A stretch of 64,000 bases of DNA from Agrilactobacillus fermenti (GTDB lineage: Bacteria > Bacillota > Bacilli > Lactobacillales > Lactobacillaceae): contig NZ_JACGCJ010000007.1 of assembly GCF_021030645.1 (NCBI RefSeq), forward strand, positions 31,577 through 95,576, given 5' to 3'. A model generated the notes under the pieces. The model searched no databases. It was not told where the DNA came from and was given only the letters and a program-made list of their open reading frames with translations. Of the stretch, positions 19,690 to 29,441 are shown in pieces. Within the stretch, counting starts at the first letter, position 1. Every line of letters starts with the position of its first letter. Made by a program: the position numbers and the translations under genes.

Positions 19690-21519
19690 ATGTTGGCACG
19701 TATTCCTGAAACTGTCATCGAAGATATTCGCAGTCAAGTTAATATCGTTGATGTCATCAGTCAATATGTACAATTAAAAAAGTCTGGTAAAAACTTATTT
19801 GGCCTATGTCCATTCCACGAAGAAAAAACACCGTCATTTTCTGTCGCTGAAGATAAACAAATTTTTCACTGTTTTAGTTGTGGCCGGGGTGGAAATGTAT
19901 TCAAATTTATAATGGATATTGAAAATCTTTCATTTCCTGAAGCAGTTATCAAAGTTGCACAAATGAACCAGATTTCAATTGACCCTCAATACTTGAATAC
20001 ACAAGTATCGCCTCAGGAACAAGGGCACCAAACCCTTAAACAGATGCATCAAGATGCCCAGGCCTTATTTCATCACATCCTCGTCAATACGCAAACCGGG
20101 CAGCAAGCGTTAAAATATCTACATGATCGAGGTATGACCGATGAAACTATTAATACTTTTGGTATTGGTTATGCACCTGCAAAAGCTGATTTGCTAACTT
20201 TATTTTTTAAAGAGAAGCACTATGATGCCCAGGCTTTACTTGATTCGGGATTATTTGCAACAACGAATAATGGCCAAAAAATAGACCGTTTTGTTGATCG
20301 AGTCATGTTTCCAATCAAAGACCAAGGTGGAGCAACGATTGCCTTTTCTGGCCGCGCTTTAACTAAGGATCCGAATATGCCTAAGTATTTAAACAGTCCA
20401 GAAACACCAATTTTTAATAAACGCCGAGTACTTTTTAATTATGACTTGGCAAAACACGAGATTCGCGAAGCGCACAGTGCGATTTTGTTAGAAGGTTTTA
20501 TGGATGTTATTTCCGCATATCAAGCAGGCGTTAAAAATGGTGTAGCTTCGATGGGGACGAGTCTGACGGATGATCAATTGTATGCACTGAAACGGACAAC
20601 AGACCATCTGATCATTTGTTATGATGGTGATGAGCCGGGAGTCAATGCCGCAAATCGAGCCGTGGACATGTTACAAAATCAAAGCCAGTTTTCTGTTGGT
20701 ATAGTCGTTTTACCTGACGATCAGGATCCTGATGAGTTTATTAAACATCATGGTGCAGCAGCTTTTCGCAAAATCATTTCGAATACTGAACAAACCGCAC
20801 TTGGATTCAAGTTAAGGTATTTACGACGCAATATTAACTTACAGAACGAAAAAGCTAAATTTGATTATTTAGACAAGGCGTTATATTTATTAAAAAGTAT
20901 TGGCACACCCACACAGCAAAGCACGTATGCGAAACAACTCGCTCAGGAACTGCAACTTGACCCAGATGCAGTTTTAACTCAGTTAGCTGAGGTCAAATTA
21001 AAAGAAAACCAACATGGTCAACAGCCAAAAGCGAAATATCAAAAAACTAAAACACAGGCGAGTGCTCAGATTTTATCAGCTGGTATCACTAAATTTTCCC
21101 GTGTGGAACAAGCTGAAAGATTATTACTTTACTATTTGTTGCATGATGAAGCTACTTGCCGAGAATTAGTAGGCCATGAAACATTTAACTTTGTCCATAC
21201 ACCTTATCAAACTATCTTCGAGTTGTGGCTTACGTTTACTACAAATCATGATAATCATAGTATTTCCGCGTTTATTGATCAGCTACCAGCGGAACTACAA
21301 AATGTTGTCGCTGAAATTGAAATGAGTCAGTTACCGAGTATCCCGGATTCTTTTGTAATTAATGATTTACTTGAAGTGATTGCCCGCCAAGACATCCACC
21401 AACAATTACAAGATGCCCAGGCAGCCCTAAAAATCGCAAATGAAACGGGAAATTTTGATGAAGAGTTGCATTGGACGAATGAAATTATCCGTTTATCGCG
21501 TTACTTAAAGGGGGCTTAA
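19690..21519 (+). CDS. dnaG: DNA primase
   Basis: 609 residues from the ATG at 19690 (MLARIPE); the TTG at 19693 is an alternative giving MARIPE, and the further upstream in-frame ATGs are not conserved. No strong ribosome site is seen. The N-terminal zinc-binding domain has CPFHEEKTPSFSV and FHCFSCGRGG. The central TOPRIM domain shows ILLEGFMDVISAYQAGV and YDGDEPG. The C-terminal part is the DnaB-interacting helical domain. It makes RNA primers at the fork. rpoD follows 61 bases later, the classical primase-sigma arrangement. Confidence 0.96.
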   Translation: MLARIPETVIEDIRSQVNIVDVISQYVQLKKSGKNLFGLCPFHEEKTPSFSVAEDKQIFHCFSCGRGGNVFKFIMDIENLSFPEAVIKVAQMNQISIDPQYLNTQVSPQEQGHQTLKQMHQDAQALFHHILVNTQTGQQALKYLHDRGMTDETINTFGIGYAPAKADLLTLFFKEKHYDAQALLDSGLFATTNNGQKIDRFVDRVMFPIKDQGGATIAFSGRALTKDPNMPKYLNSPETPIFNKRRVLFNYDLAKHEIREAHSAILLEGFMDVISAYQAGVKNGVASMGTSLTDDQLYALKRTTDHLIICYDGDEPGVNAANRAVDMLQNQSQFSVGIVVLPDDQDPDEFIKHHGAAAFRKIISNTEQTALGFKLRYLRRNINLQNEKAKFDYLDKALYLLKSIGTPTQQSTYAKQLAQELQLDPDAVLTQLAEVKLKENQHGQQPKAKYQKTKTQASAQILSAGITKFSRVEQAERLLLYYLLHDEATCRELVGHETFNFVHTPYQTIFELWLTFTTNHDNHSISAFIDQLPAELQNVVAEIEMSQLPSIPDSFVINDLLEVIARQDIHQQLQDAQAALKIANETGNFDEELHWTNEIIRLSRYLKGA

Positions 21520-21580
21520 TTTTTGATTTGAACCGTTTATTACGGTCATCATCCAATATTAATTGAGGAGGATCATTTAT

Positions 21581-22693
21581 ATGGCTAAAGAAAAAGCAAA
21601 ACCAACTAAAAAAGAATATAACAAAGCTGTTAAAGATTTAATCAAAGTATACAAACCAAAAAAGGAAATCTCACAAGAAGATCTAACTTCTAAACTTGTG
21701 CAACCTTTTGAATTGGATAGTAATGCCATCGATGATCTGTATCAAAAAATTGAAGACCAAGGTATTAGTGTTGTCGATGAACATGGGGAACCTACAGCAC
21801 GTAGCCTTAAGAAAAATAAAGTTACTAAAAAAGAATTAAAAGACATGTCTGCCCCAACTGGTGTGAAAATCAATGACCCGGTTCGGATGTATCTTAAAGA
21901 AATTGGTCGGGTTTCTTTATTAACTGCCGATGAAGAAGTTGCATTAGCTTTAAAAATCGAGCAGGGTGATGAAGAGGCTAAACAACGTTTAGCCGAAGCA
22001 AATTTACGTTTAGTTGTTTCAATTGCTAAACGTTATGTTGGTCGTGGTATGCAATTTCTTGATTTGATTCAAGAAGGTAATATGGGGCTAATGAAAGCTG
22101 TTGAAAAATTTGATTACCGTAAAGGATTTAAGTTTTCTACTTATGCTACATGGTGGATCCGGCAGGCAATTACCCGTGCAATCGCGGATCAAGCTAGAAC
22201 AATTCGGATTCCAGTGCACATGGTTGAAACTATCAACAAATTGATTCGAATCCAACGACAGTTACTGCAAGATCTTGGACGTGAACCTACGCCCGAAGAA
22301 ATTGGTGCAGAAATGGACATGCCAACAGAGAAAGTACGCGAGATCCTAAAAATTGCTCAAGAACCCGTTTCTTTGGAAACACCAATTGGTGAAGAGGACG
22401 ATTCTCATTTAGGCGACTTTATTGAAGACGCCGATGCCACTAGTCCTGAAGACCATGCCTCCTATGAATTGCTTAAGGAACAACTTGAAAATGTTTTAGA
22501 TACCTTGACTGATCGCGAAGAGAACGTTTTACGGTTACGCTTTGGTTTAGATGATGGCCGTACTCGGACGCTTGAAGAAGTTGGTAAAGTGTTTGGTGTT
22601 ACGCGTGAGCGCATTCGCCAGATTGAAGCTAAAGCTCTACGTAAATTACGGCACCCCTCTCGTTCAAAACAATTAAAAGACTTTTTAGAATAG
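21581..22693 (+). CDS. rpoD: RNA polymerase primary sigma factor
   Basis: 370 residues from the ATG at 21581, after GAGGAGGATC. A shortened region 1.1 is at the N terminus and region 1.2 starts around [17 protein letters not shown]. Region 2 includes [20 protein letters not shown] and [16 protein letters not shown], which bind and melt the -10 element. Region 3 starts at [13 protein letters not shown]. Region 4 ends with [19 protein letters not shown], which recognises the -35. This is the housekeeping sigma-A, consistent with the TTGACA/TATAAT-like promoters across the window. Confidence 0.98.
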   Translation: MAKEKAKPTKKEYNKAVKDLIKVYKPKKEISQEDLTSKLVQPFELDSNAIDDLYQKIEDQGISVVDEHGEPTARSLKKNKVTKKELKDMSAPTGVKINDPVRMYLKEIGRVSLLTADEEVALALKIEQGDEEAKQRLAEANLRLVVSIAKRYVGRGMQFLDLIQEGNMGLMKAVEKFDYRKGFKFSTYATWWIRQAITRAIADQARTIRIPVHMVETINKLIRIQRQLLQDLGREPTPEEIGAEMDMPTEKVREILKIAQEPVSLETPIGEEDDSHLGDFIEDADATSPEDHASYELLKEQLENVLDTLTDREENVLRLRFGLDDGRTRTLEEVGKVFGVTRERIRQIEAKALRKLRHPSRSKQLKDFLE

Positions 22694-22727
22694 AGCTCTG
22701 ACCCAGATTTAATACCAAATTGTTTGT

Positions 22728-22779
22728 AAATAAGGCGTTCAAAATAAAACTCTTGTTTTGTTTTGAATGCCTTATTTTT
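22728..22779 (+). terminator. Terminator after rpoD
   Basis: AAATAAGGCGTTCAAAA pairs with TTTTGAATGCCTTATTT (one G-T wobble) and ends in a T run. It closes the dnaG-rpoD transcript. Confidence 0.88.
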
Positions 22780-22857
22780 GTATTTGTGGAATCTTTTTTA
22801 TGTTTCTAGTACATCTTTGCTATAATTAACGTTAGAAACTTAGATAGGGACTGAACT

Positions 22858-23547
22858 ATGAAATTATCTGATCGCATTCAAAAACTTATAGATTTTGTAC
22901 CAGCACAGGCACGTCTAGCAGATATCGGAACTGACCATGCATTCGTACCCATTGAAGTTATCAAAATGGGTATGGCAAACTTTGCTATTGCAACAGATAT
23001 TGGTGCTGGACCACTTAACATTGCCCGCGATAACGTTGAAGCAGCCGGATTAGCTGAAAAAATTCAACTACGCCTAGGCAATGGTCTCGCACCAATTCAA
23101 TATGAAGATCATATCAATACTTTTGTAATTGCCGGTATGGGTGGCGAATTAATTCGGCAGATACTGGCAACAGCACCAAAACCGTTGTTAAAAAATGTGA
23201 CTTTGATTCTTGAAGCAAATAACCAAGAAGCACTTGTCCGTCAGTGGTTATCTGACCAGCAAATTCAAATCGTTAACGAGACCATTCTATTTGAAGATGG
23301 TCATTACTATGAATTTATCATTGCAGACACTCGGAAAAAAAGTATGCCACTAACCCAAATAGACATTCAATATGGTCCAATTTTGGCTCGGCAGCAAAGT
23401 CTAACTTTCCGTCAAAAATGGCAGCACCAATTATTGATCAAAAACAAAATTCTAAAACAGCTGACCCAAAGTCAAACTGTACCACTGGACAAAGTTCGTC
23501 AAACCGAATTGGCTATTAAAAGTATCGAGGAGTTGTTGCAAAAATGA
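22858..23547 (+). CDS. trmK: tRNA (adenine(22)-N1)-methyltransferase
   Basis: 229 residues. A Rossmann-like SAM-binding core is visible with LADIGTDHAFVPIEVIK (motif I) and ATDIGAGPLNIARDNV (acidic loop). The VIAGMGGELIRQIL block is characteristic of TrmK/YqfN. A C-terminal coiled-coil-like helix runs from about residue 180. It methylates A22 in the tRNA D-arm. A TATAAT at 22821-22826 may be its -10 but no good -35 is seen. It overlaps the next gene by four bases (ATGA), as the pair does across Firmicutes. Confidence 0.94.
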   Translation: MKLSDRIQKLIDFVPAQARLADIGTDHAFVPIEVIKMGMANFAIATDIGAGPLNIARDNVEAAGLAEKIQLRLGNGLAPIQYEDHINTFVIAGMGGELIRQILATAPKPLLKNVTLILEANNQEALVRQWLSDQQIQIVNETILFEDGHYYEFIIADTRKKSMPLTQIDIQYGPILARQQSLTFRQKWQHQLLIKNKILKQLTQSQTVPLDKVRQTELAIKSIEELLQK

Positions 23548-24659
23548 CCACGGGAACTGAATTGATCCATCAAATCGAAAGTCTTGCACCATTAATGCTT
23601 AAAGAACCTCAAGATCCTAGCGGTTTACAACTAGGTGATCCCACACAGCCAGTCCATAAAATCATGGTAACTCTGGACGTCCGCCCAGAAGTAGTCGCCG
23701 AAGCGATTGCCGCCAATGTTGATTTTATCTTTGCACATCATCCAGTGATGTTTCATCCTGCCCGAAATCTGGACACTCGTGACCCACAAAACAAGATGTA
23801 TGCTGATCTTTTAAGCCACCATATAACAGTTTATGCCGCGCATACAAATCTTGATAAAGCTCAAGGTGGTATGAATGATTGGTTAGCCGAAAAAATTGGT
23901 TTACAAGATATTCAAGTTTTAGCTAGCCAAGAGCCTGACCAATTATATAAATTTGTTGTTTTTACACCATTAGAAAATGCGGACCAAATGCGACATGCCT
24001 TAGGGGATGCCGGGGCTGGTATGTTGGGCAATTATAGTCATGCCAGCTTTACCGGCGCAGGGCAGGGGCGCTTTTTACCCGAAAATCATGCCAATCCAAC
24101 AATTGGGGCAATAGGTAAAGCGGAAACTGTTCAGGAATCTCGCATTGAATTCTTGATTCGACGAACACAATTGACTACAATGGTCGCAACTATGCGAGCT
24201 AACCATCCTTATGAGGAACCGGCTTTTGATCTAATTCCTCTCGCTAACACAGCACCAAGTATTGGTTTAGGCCGGATTGGGAACTTACCCGAGCCAGTGA
24301 CGGTGCAGGCTTTAGCTCAACAAATTAAACATGACTTTGGCTTATCTGGGCTACGTTATGTCAGCCCGGATCCTTCAAAGCTAGTTCAGAAAGTTGCTGT
24401 TATCGGCGGCGATGCTGGTAAGTTTTATCCTAATGCGTTAAAAGCTCATGCCGATGTCTTAATTACAGGCGATGTATATTATCACACTGCCCATGATATG
24501 TTAGCTGCTGGTTTGAACGTTATCGATCCTGGACATCATATTGAAAGTATTGTCAAAACAAAAATGACTGCATTGATTCAACAGTGGGCTGTACAATTTC
24601 ATTGGGATGTGACTTGCATATCTTCACAACTATCGACTGATCCGTTTCGTTTTATATAA
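23544..24659 (+). CDS. Nif3-like dinuclear metal centre protein (YqfO type)
   Basis: 371 residues, the long form with an inserted PII/CutA-like domain at about residues 130-235 between the two Nif3 halves. Metal-binding motifs FAHHPVMFHP and YAAHTNLDKAQGGMN are in the first half, and GDVYYHTAHDM and GHHIES in the second. The family is also called GTP cyclohydrolase I type 2 in annotations, but the physiological function is unproven. Tight overlap with trmK suggests a shared translation unit. Confidence 0.92.
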   Translation: MTTGTELIHQIESLAPLMLKEPQDPSGLQLGDPTQPVHKIMVTLDVRPEVVAEAIAANVDFIFAHHPVMFHPARNLDTRDPQNKMYADLLSHHITVYAAHTNLDKAQGGMNDWLAEKIGLQDIQVLASQEPDQLYKFVVFTPLENADQMRHALGDAGAGMLGNYSHASFTGAGQGRFLPENHANPTIGAIGKAETVQESRIEFLIRRTQLTTMVATMRANHPYEEPAFDLIPLANTAPSIGLGRIGNLPEPVTVQALAQQIKHDFGLSGLRYVSPDPSKLVQKVAVIGGDAGKFYPNALKAHADVLITGDVYYHTAHDMLAAGLNVIDPGHHIESIVKTKMTALIQQWAVQFHWDVTCISSQLSTDPFRFI

Positions 24660-24675
24660 TATTGGAGGTTTTTCC

Positions 24676-25920
24676 ATGGCAAAATATGACCAACTAGTTG
24701 ACCGCTTTTTAAAGTATGTCAAAATTAACACCCGTTCAGATGAACATGCGACCACTATTCCATCAAGTCCAAATCAGGTCCAGTTTCTACAAGTATTAGC
24801 AGCCGAACTTAGAGAGATCGGTTTATCCGAGGTTAAATACAATGAGAAAAATGGCTATGTAACAGCAAAGCTGCCCAGTAATTTAACGAATCAGCAAGTA
24901 CCGACCATTGGTTTCTTAGCTCACGTGGATACCGCAGATTTCAACGCTGAAAATATAAAACCACAGATCCATGAAAACTATGACGGTCATTCAAAAATTA
25001 GCTTAGACAAGGCAGGTCAATTTGTATTAGACCCGGCAGAATTTCCAAATTTAAAGCGGTATAAAGGACACACTCTTATTACAACGGATGGTTCAACTTT
25101 ACTTGGTGCTGATGACAAAGCTGGTGTAGCTGAAATTGTTACGGCAATGGCTTACCTAATTGCTCATCCCAATATCAAACATGGTGACCTCAAAATTGGC
25201 TTTGGCCCAGATGAAGAAATTGGTACAGGTGCTGATCATTTTGATGTGGCTGATTTTGGCGCTGATTTTGCTTATACGGTTGATGGCGGTCCATTAGGTG
25301 AACTAGAGTTTGAAACCTTCAATGCTGCGGCAGCACATATAGAAATTCAAGGGAAAAACAGTCATACTAGCAATGCCAAAGGAATCATGGTCAATGCTAT
25401 TCAATTAGCCATCAATTTCCAAAACGCTTTGCCACAAAAAGAAGTTCCTGAGCAAACGAGTGGTAAAGAGGGCTTCTATCATTTATATCAATTTTCCGGT
25501 ACCGTAGATCACGCAACTATGGACTATATTATTCGCGATTTTCAACGTGATGGTTTAGAAGCACGAAAAGCGGTGATGACCCAAGTAGCCGCTGATTTAA
25601 ACCATAGTCATCAAAATCGCATCAAGCTCACCTTGAAGGATCAATATTATAATATGATCGATATTATGAAGGATCATATGGATGTCGTAGCCCTTGCCGA
25701 AAAGGCCATGCACGCACTAGGTATTGAACCAGATGAGACACCAGTCCGTGGCGGTACCGATGGTTCAAAAATTTCATTTATGGGTTTGCCAACACCTAAT
25801 TTATTTGCCGGTGGTGAAAATATGCATGGCCGTTATGAATATATTTCCACACAGACCATGGCCCAGGCTACCGACTTGATTTTAAAAATCAATGAATTGA
25901 ACGTTGATCAACAGCATTAA
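24676..25920 (+). CDS. pepT: Peptidase T (tripeptide aminopeptidase)
   Basis: 414 residues after ATTGGAGG. M20-family zinc motifs are intact: GFLAHVDTADF (first His), LLGADDKAGVAEI (bridging Asp), GPDEEIGTGAD (catalytic Glu and ligand), YTVDGGPLGE, and GTDGSKISFMGLPTPNLFAG near the C terminus. It releases N-terminal residues from tripeptides in the cytosol, feeding amino acid use from imported peptides, a major nitrogen route in lactic acid bacteria. The DAHP-synthase-like gene follows 27 bases downstream and is probably co-transcribed. Confidence 0.95.
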   Translation: MAKYDQLVDRFLKYVKINTRSDEHATTIPSSPNQVQFLQVLAAELREIGLSEVKYNEKNGYVTAKLPSNLTNQQVPTIGFLAHVDTADFNAENIKPQIHENYDGHSKISLDKAGQFVLDPAEFPNLKRYKGHTLITTDGSTLLGADDKAGVAEIVTAMAYLIAHPNIKHGDLKIGFGPDEEIGTGADHFDVADFGADFAYTVDGGPLGELEFETFNAAAAHIEIQGKNSHTSNAKGIMVNAIQLAINFQNALPQKEVPEQTSGKEGFYHLYQFSGTVDHATMDYIIRDFQRDGLEARKAVMTQVAADLNHSHQNRIKLTLKDQYYNMIDIMKDHMDVVALAEKAMHALGIEPDETPVRGGTDGSKISFMGLPTPNLFAGGENMHGRYEYISTQTMAQATDLILKINELNVDQQH

Positions 25921-25947
25921 CTTTTTGTCCACAAAGGAGATACAATA

Positions 25948-26982
25948 ATGATCATCCATTTCAAACAGCCTTTACAAACAAACATCGTTCAAATTTTAAC
26001 TAAAAAATTTGCATCGATGGGGAAACATGGTTTTTTAATTGATAATCATTTAACCGTTTTAGGTATTGAACACTATGACTTTAATCAAGATGAGCTGAAC
26101 GCCATTGATGTCGTGATTCCCGAGCAGCCAAGTTTCGTGTTAGCCAGCAGAGATTTTAAACCTGACGATACATTGATCAAGCTGCCGAATGGTACTTTGG
26201 GTGGAAATAACTTTACATTAGTTGCTGGACCCGATGCTGTTGAAAGTGAGGAAATGATTCATACTTTAGCTCGAGTTGCCAAGCAAGGCGGTGCACGTAT
26301 TTTAAGTGCCAGTAATTTTGTTAACATCGATGCACCTTATGATTTTGCTGGTTTAGGTGAAGCTGGTTTAAAATACCTCCGTGCTGCAGCAGACGAAATG
26401 AATATGGACGTGATGAGTCAAGTTACAAATAGCTCACAAATATCAACAGTTGGACAATATGCTGATATTTTAGAAGTTGGTCCAGAAAATATGCGCAATA
26501 GTGAATTGCTGCAAGCTTTAGGCAAACAAAAAAAGCCTGTTGCACTACATCAAAGTAATGATGCTACGATTGAGGATTGGTTAAACGCTACCGAGTTTAT
26601 TGCCAGTGAAGGTAATCAGCAGATTATCTTGATGGCCTCTGGGACAGTCTCTTTTGACCATGACTTCTCTCAATCCGATTTGGATATTGCGACAATTCCG
26701 ATTATTCATAATTTAAGTCACTATCCTTTATTGGTGGATCCAGGCAAAATCAGCGCTTCTTCAGAACTTGTTCGGCCAATCGCACGCGCTGCTATTGCTG
26801 CGGGTGCCCAGGGCGTTAAACTTAGCATTCATGAAGATCCCACGCAAGCACAATCAAAAGCGGGCTATGCGATTACACCAAATGAATATATGGAAGTTAC
26901 AAGGCAATTATTAAAGTTAGCTCAAGTGGTGACGCCGTGGGAAACCGAAAATAATACAATGCACACTAAACAGCAATCATAA
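25948..26982 (+). CDS. DAHP synthase-fold protein lacking catalytic residues (probable pseudoenzyme)
   Basis: 344 residues after AAAGGAG. Residues 1-85 match the ferredoxin-like regulatory domain and 85-330 the barrel of type I-beta DAHP synthase (first step of the shikimate pathway), with FTLVAGPDAVE, FAGLGEAGLKYLRAAADE and LLVDPGK in order. Compared with Thermotoga DAHP synthase as I recall it, all four metal ligands differ: Cys to D96, His to K267, Glu to S293, Asp to K304. The KPR loop reads V125-N126-I127, and the substrate Lys-Arg pair reads H201-Q202. Synthase activity is therefore unlikely. The reading frame is intact, so a regulatory or other binding role is inferred. Automatic annotation would probably call it aroA/aroF. 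Confidence 0.85.
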   Translation: MIIHFKQPLQTNIVQILTKKFASMGKHGFLIDNHLTVLGIEHYDFNQDELNAIDVVIPEQPSFVLASRDFKPDDTLIKLPNGTLGGNNFTLVAGPDAVESEEMIHTLARVAKQGGARILSASNFVNIDAPYDFAGLGEAGLKYLRAAADEMNMDVMSQVTNSSQISTVGQYADILEVGPENMRNSELLQALGKQKKPVALHQSNDATIEDWLNATEFIASEGNQQIILMASGTVSFDHDFSQSDLDIATIPIIHNLSHYPLLVDPGKISASSELVRPIARAAIAAGAQGVKLSIHEDPTQAQSKAGYAITPNEYMEVTRQLLKLAQVVTPWETENNTMHTKQQS

Positions 26983-27111
26983 CTGACAATCATTAAAGTT
27001 AGATTCATTCAAATGAAAATGAGAATGTTCTATTTAAAATTTCATATTACGCTAGAGTCCATGAGATAATTACGCTATAATGTTAACAAAATTAAGAAAA
27101 GAGGAAACTTT

Positions 27112-27303
27112 ATGCCATTGATCCATGTCGATTTATTAGAAGGTCGTAGCAAAGAGCAATTGAAAAACTTAGTCAAGGAAATGACGGCAGTTGTTGAAAA
27201 AAATACTGGTGCCCCAGCTGAACACATTCATATTGTCTTAAATGAGATGCAGCATGATCATTATGCTGTTGGCGGTATCTTAGATAGTGACAAAAATAAA
27301 TAA
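27112..27303 (+). CDS. 4-oxalocrotonate tautomerase family enzyme
   Basis: 63 residues, the usual size of the small 4-OT subunit. After removal of Met, Pro1 is the catalytic base (MPLIHVDLLEGRSKEQ), with an Arg near residue 11 also conserved. The ATG follows AAAAGAGG. The family acts as hexamers on enol/keto substrates, and the natural substrate in lactobacilli is not known. lysA starts 20 bases after, so the two may be read together. A TATAAT lies at 27076-27081 without a convincing -35. Confidence 0.93.
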   Translation: MPLIHVDLLEGRSKEQLKNLVKEMTAVVEKNTGAPAEHIHIVLNEMQHDHYAVGGILDSDKNK

Positions 27304-27322
27304 TTAATAAGTAGGTAATCTG

Positions 27323-28624
27323 ATGAGTTATTATCATTATGGGACGATGTCTACAAACGCTGCTGGTCATCTTGCAATCGGTGGGGTGGACACATTAGAC
27401 TTAGCTCGAGAATTTGGGACACCATTATATGTTTATGACGTTGCTTTAATCCGTGAGCGAATTCGAGCTTTTAAAAGGGTTTTTGAAACTCGAAATATTG
27501 ATTATCATATCAGTTATGCCAGCAAAGCATTCTCTACCAAGGCCATGTATCGGATTCTTACTGAAGAGGGTATCGGTGCGGATGTTGTTTCCGGTGGTGA
27601 GATTTATACTGCTCAAAGTGCCGGTTTTGATATGAGCCAAGCTTCTTTTAACGGTAACAATAAATCTGCGGCAGAGTTAAAGGCGGCGCTGGCTGCTGGT
27701 GTTGGCCATGTGATCATTGATAATTTTCATGAAATCGAATTGTTGGAATCTATCTTAGCCGCAACGCAGCAGCAGTTGAAAGTATTGATTCGCGTCACAC
27801 CAGGTATTTCTGCACATACACATGAATATGATATGACTGGTCAAGTTGATTCTAAGTTTGGCTTTGACATTCAAAGTGGCCAAGCAGACAAAGCAGTCCA
27901 ACAAATTCAACGATCTAAGTTTTTAAAATACGATGGACTGCACGTGCATATTGGTTCACAAATATTTGAAACGGTTGGTTTTGAAAAAGCAGCCGATGCC
28001 TTAATTAAGTTAGCAACCAAATGGACTAATGAATTAAATATAACGACCAATATCTTTAATGTTGGGGGTGGGTTTGGCGTCCGTTACTCTACAAGCGATA
28101 CCCCGCTGGCACCCCAGGTCTATGTTGAAGATATCGTTGATGAAATCCTTAAGCAGACGCAAGCAGCTCATTTGAAACAACCAGCCATTTGGATCGAACC
28201 TGGACGTTCAATCGTTGCTGAAGCAGGTACTACGCTATATACGATCGGTGCCCGTAAGGATATTCCAAATGTCCGCAGTTATGTCGCTGTTGATGGTGGC
28301 ATGGGTGATAATATTCGGCCAGCGCTTTACCAAGCCAAATATGAAGCCGCTTTGTGTAATGACCCTGAAGCCGCGCCTATTGAAACAGTTGCGATTGCTG
28401 GTAAATATTGCGAATCTGGTGATATGTTGATCTGGGATCAACCATTACCAAAAACAGTACCAGGAGATATTTTGGCAACTTTTGTCACAGGTGCTTATGG
28501 CTATGCCATGGCCAACAATTATAATCGTAATCCAAGACCAGCAATTGTTTTTGTTGAAAACAATCAGGCCCAACTCGTTGTAAAACGTGAATCTTATGCA
28601 GATTTAACCCGTTTAGATATATAA
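27323..28624 (+). CDS. lysA: Diaminopimelate decarboxylase
   Basis: 433 residues. This PLP-dependent fold III decarboxylase converts meso-diaminopimelate to lysine. Visible features are the PLP lysine in YASKAFSTKAMYRIL (about residue 60), HVHIGSQIFE, the phosphate-binding GGGFGVRY, IEPGRSIVAEAGTT and the cross-subunit CESGDML. The start ATG follows AAGTAGGTAA. No other lysine or DAP pathway genes are in the window. The gene ends directly in a terminator. Confidence 0.95.
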   Translation: MSYYHYGTMSTNAAGHLAIGGVDTLDLAREFGTPLYVYDVALIRERIRAFKRVFETRNIDYHISYASKAFSTKAMYRILTEEGIGADVVSGGEIYTAQSAGFDMSQASFNGNNKSAAELKAALAAGVGHVIIDNFHEIELLESILAATQQQLKVLIRVTPGISAHTHEYDMTGQVDSKFGFDIQSGQADKAVQQIQRSKFLKYDGLHVHIGSQIFETVGFEKAADALIKLATKWTNELNITTNIFNVGGGFGVRYSTSDTPLAPQVYVEDIVDEILKQTQAAHLKQPAIWIEPGRSIVAEAGTTLYTIGARKDIPNVRSYVAVDGGMGDNIRPALYQAKYEAALCNDPEAAPIETVAIAGKYCESGDMLIWDQPLPKTVPGDILATFVTGAYGYAMANNYNRNPRPAIVFVENNQAQLVVKRESYADLTRLDI

Positions 28625-28672
28625 AAAACAGTCGACACTTAGCACTGATTGCTAATAGCGTCGACTGTTTTT
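28623..28672. terminator. Bidirectional terminator after lysA
   Basis: AAAAAACAGTCGAC (28623-28636) pairs with GTCGACTGTTTTT (28660-28672). A and T runs on either side suit both lysA and the convergent gene at 28699. Confidence 0.88.
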
Positions 28673-28698
28673 AATTATTGTTCAAATTTCTAATTTAA

Positions 28699-29226
28699 TT
28701 AATTTGTTAAAAATGTACCTTTGGCGGGAATCCACTGATTAGTGCCAATATTATACCATAATGAGCCATCATGGACCGTGGTAACTTGAACTGTTTGCCA
28801 AGTAGAACCGCTATTTAAAATACGCTGCGTTGGGTAACCATTTGGCATCATATAAACTGTGGTTGGTTGGCTGATCTTAATTGTTTTTGCGTAGTTAAAG
28901 GCAACACCATTATCGTAAGCAATATTGGATTGGTTGACAATATAATCTGCTTGAACCCATTGGTTTGTACCAACGTTAAACCAAGTACCAGATTGAGCAT
29001 CATAACGTGATCCATTAATTTGCCAAGCTGTGCCAGTCGGTAGATATTGTCCTGTCTTAGCGCCGTTTGGTACTTGGTAAACAGGAATACCTTGATCAGG
29101 TATGTAATTCACGTAACCAACTGTTGTTGCAGCTTGTGCCTGGTCGATCGTTGTATTGCTAAAAGTAAATAATCCTAAAGCCATAACTCCAGAAAGAAGT
29201 AAGGTTACAAATCTCGTACGTCTCAT
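28699..29226 (-). CDS. Secreted protein with two SH3-like/SLAP-like repeats
   Basis: 175 residues. A classical signal peptide (MRRTRFVTLLLSGVMALGLF, cleavage likely near AQAA) is followed by two repeats of about 65 residues. Each has a 'pVYqvPNGakTgqyLpsGtaWq' type start and a WFNVGTNQWVQADYI or WYNIGTNQWIPAKGT end. Such repeats occur in lactobacillar surface proteins and are thought to bind the cell wall. There is no catalytic domain or LPXTG anchor. The ATG follows AGGAGGTATC. The function is unknown beyond probable wall association. Confidence 0.8.
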   Translation of the reverse strand: MRRTRFVTLLLSGVMALGLFTFSNTTIDQAQAATTVGYVNYIPDQGIPVYQVPNGAKTGQYLPTGTAWQINGSRYDAQSGTWFNVGTNQWVQADYIVNQSNIAYDNGVAFNYAKTIKISQPTTVYMMPNGYPTQRILNSGSTWQTVQVTTVHDGSLWYNIGTNQWIPAKGTFLTN

Positions 29227-29263
29227 AATGATACCTCCTATTCGATATCCTGTCTGTAACCAT

Positions 29264-29292
29264 ATTGTAACATTATTGACTTTAAATTGTAA
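29264..29292 (-). promoter_or_regulatory. Possible promoter of the secreted SH3-like protein gene
   Basis: Minus strand: -35 TTACAA (29287-29292), 17-base spacer, -10 TACAAT (29264-29269), 38 bases before the start codon. Confidence 0.45.
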
Positions 29293-29382
29293 TTACATTT
29301 TTGTCACTTCGTGGAGATTTAAACTTTCTTAATGATTGCTAGGCCAAATTTAGGATTCTAATTCTAATAGGAAGAGGATTAG

Positions 29383-29411
29383 TTGTACTTTATGGATATA
29401 ACCGTTATACT
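29383..29411 (+). promoter_or_regulatory. Promoter of the MIP18/DUF59 gene
   Basis: -35 TTGTAC (29383-29388), 17-base spacer, -10 TATACT (29406-29411), 31 bases before the start codon. Confidence 0.6.
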
Positions 29412-29441
29412 TACTTTTAGAAAACAAAGGAGGGGACAGCT

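Noticed and set aside
26984..27081. Second possible Fur-like site and promoter before the 4-OT gene
   Set aside because: TGACAATCATTAAAG has only a half match and lacks symmetry; the TATAAT at 27076 has no suitable -35.
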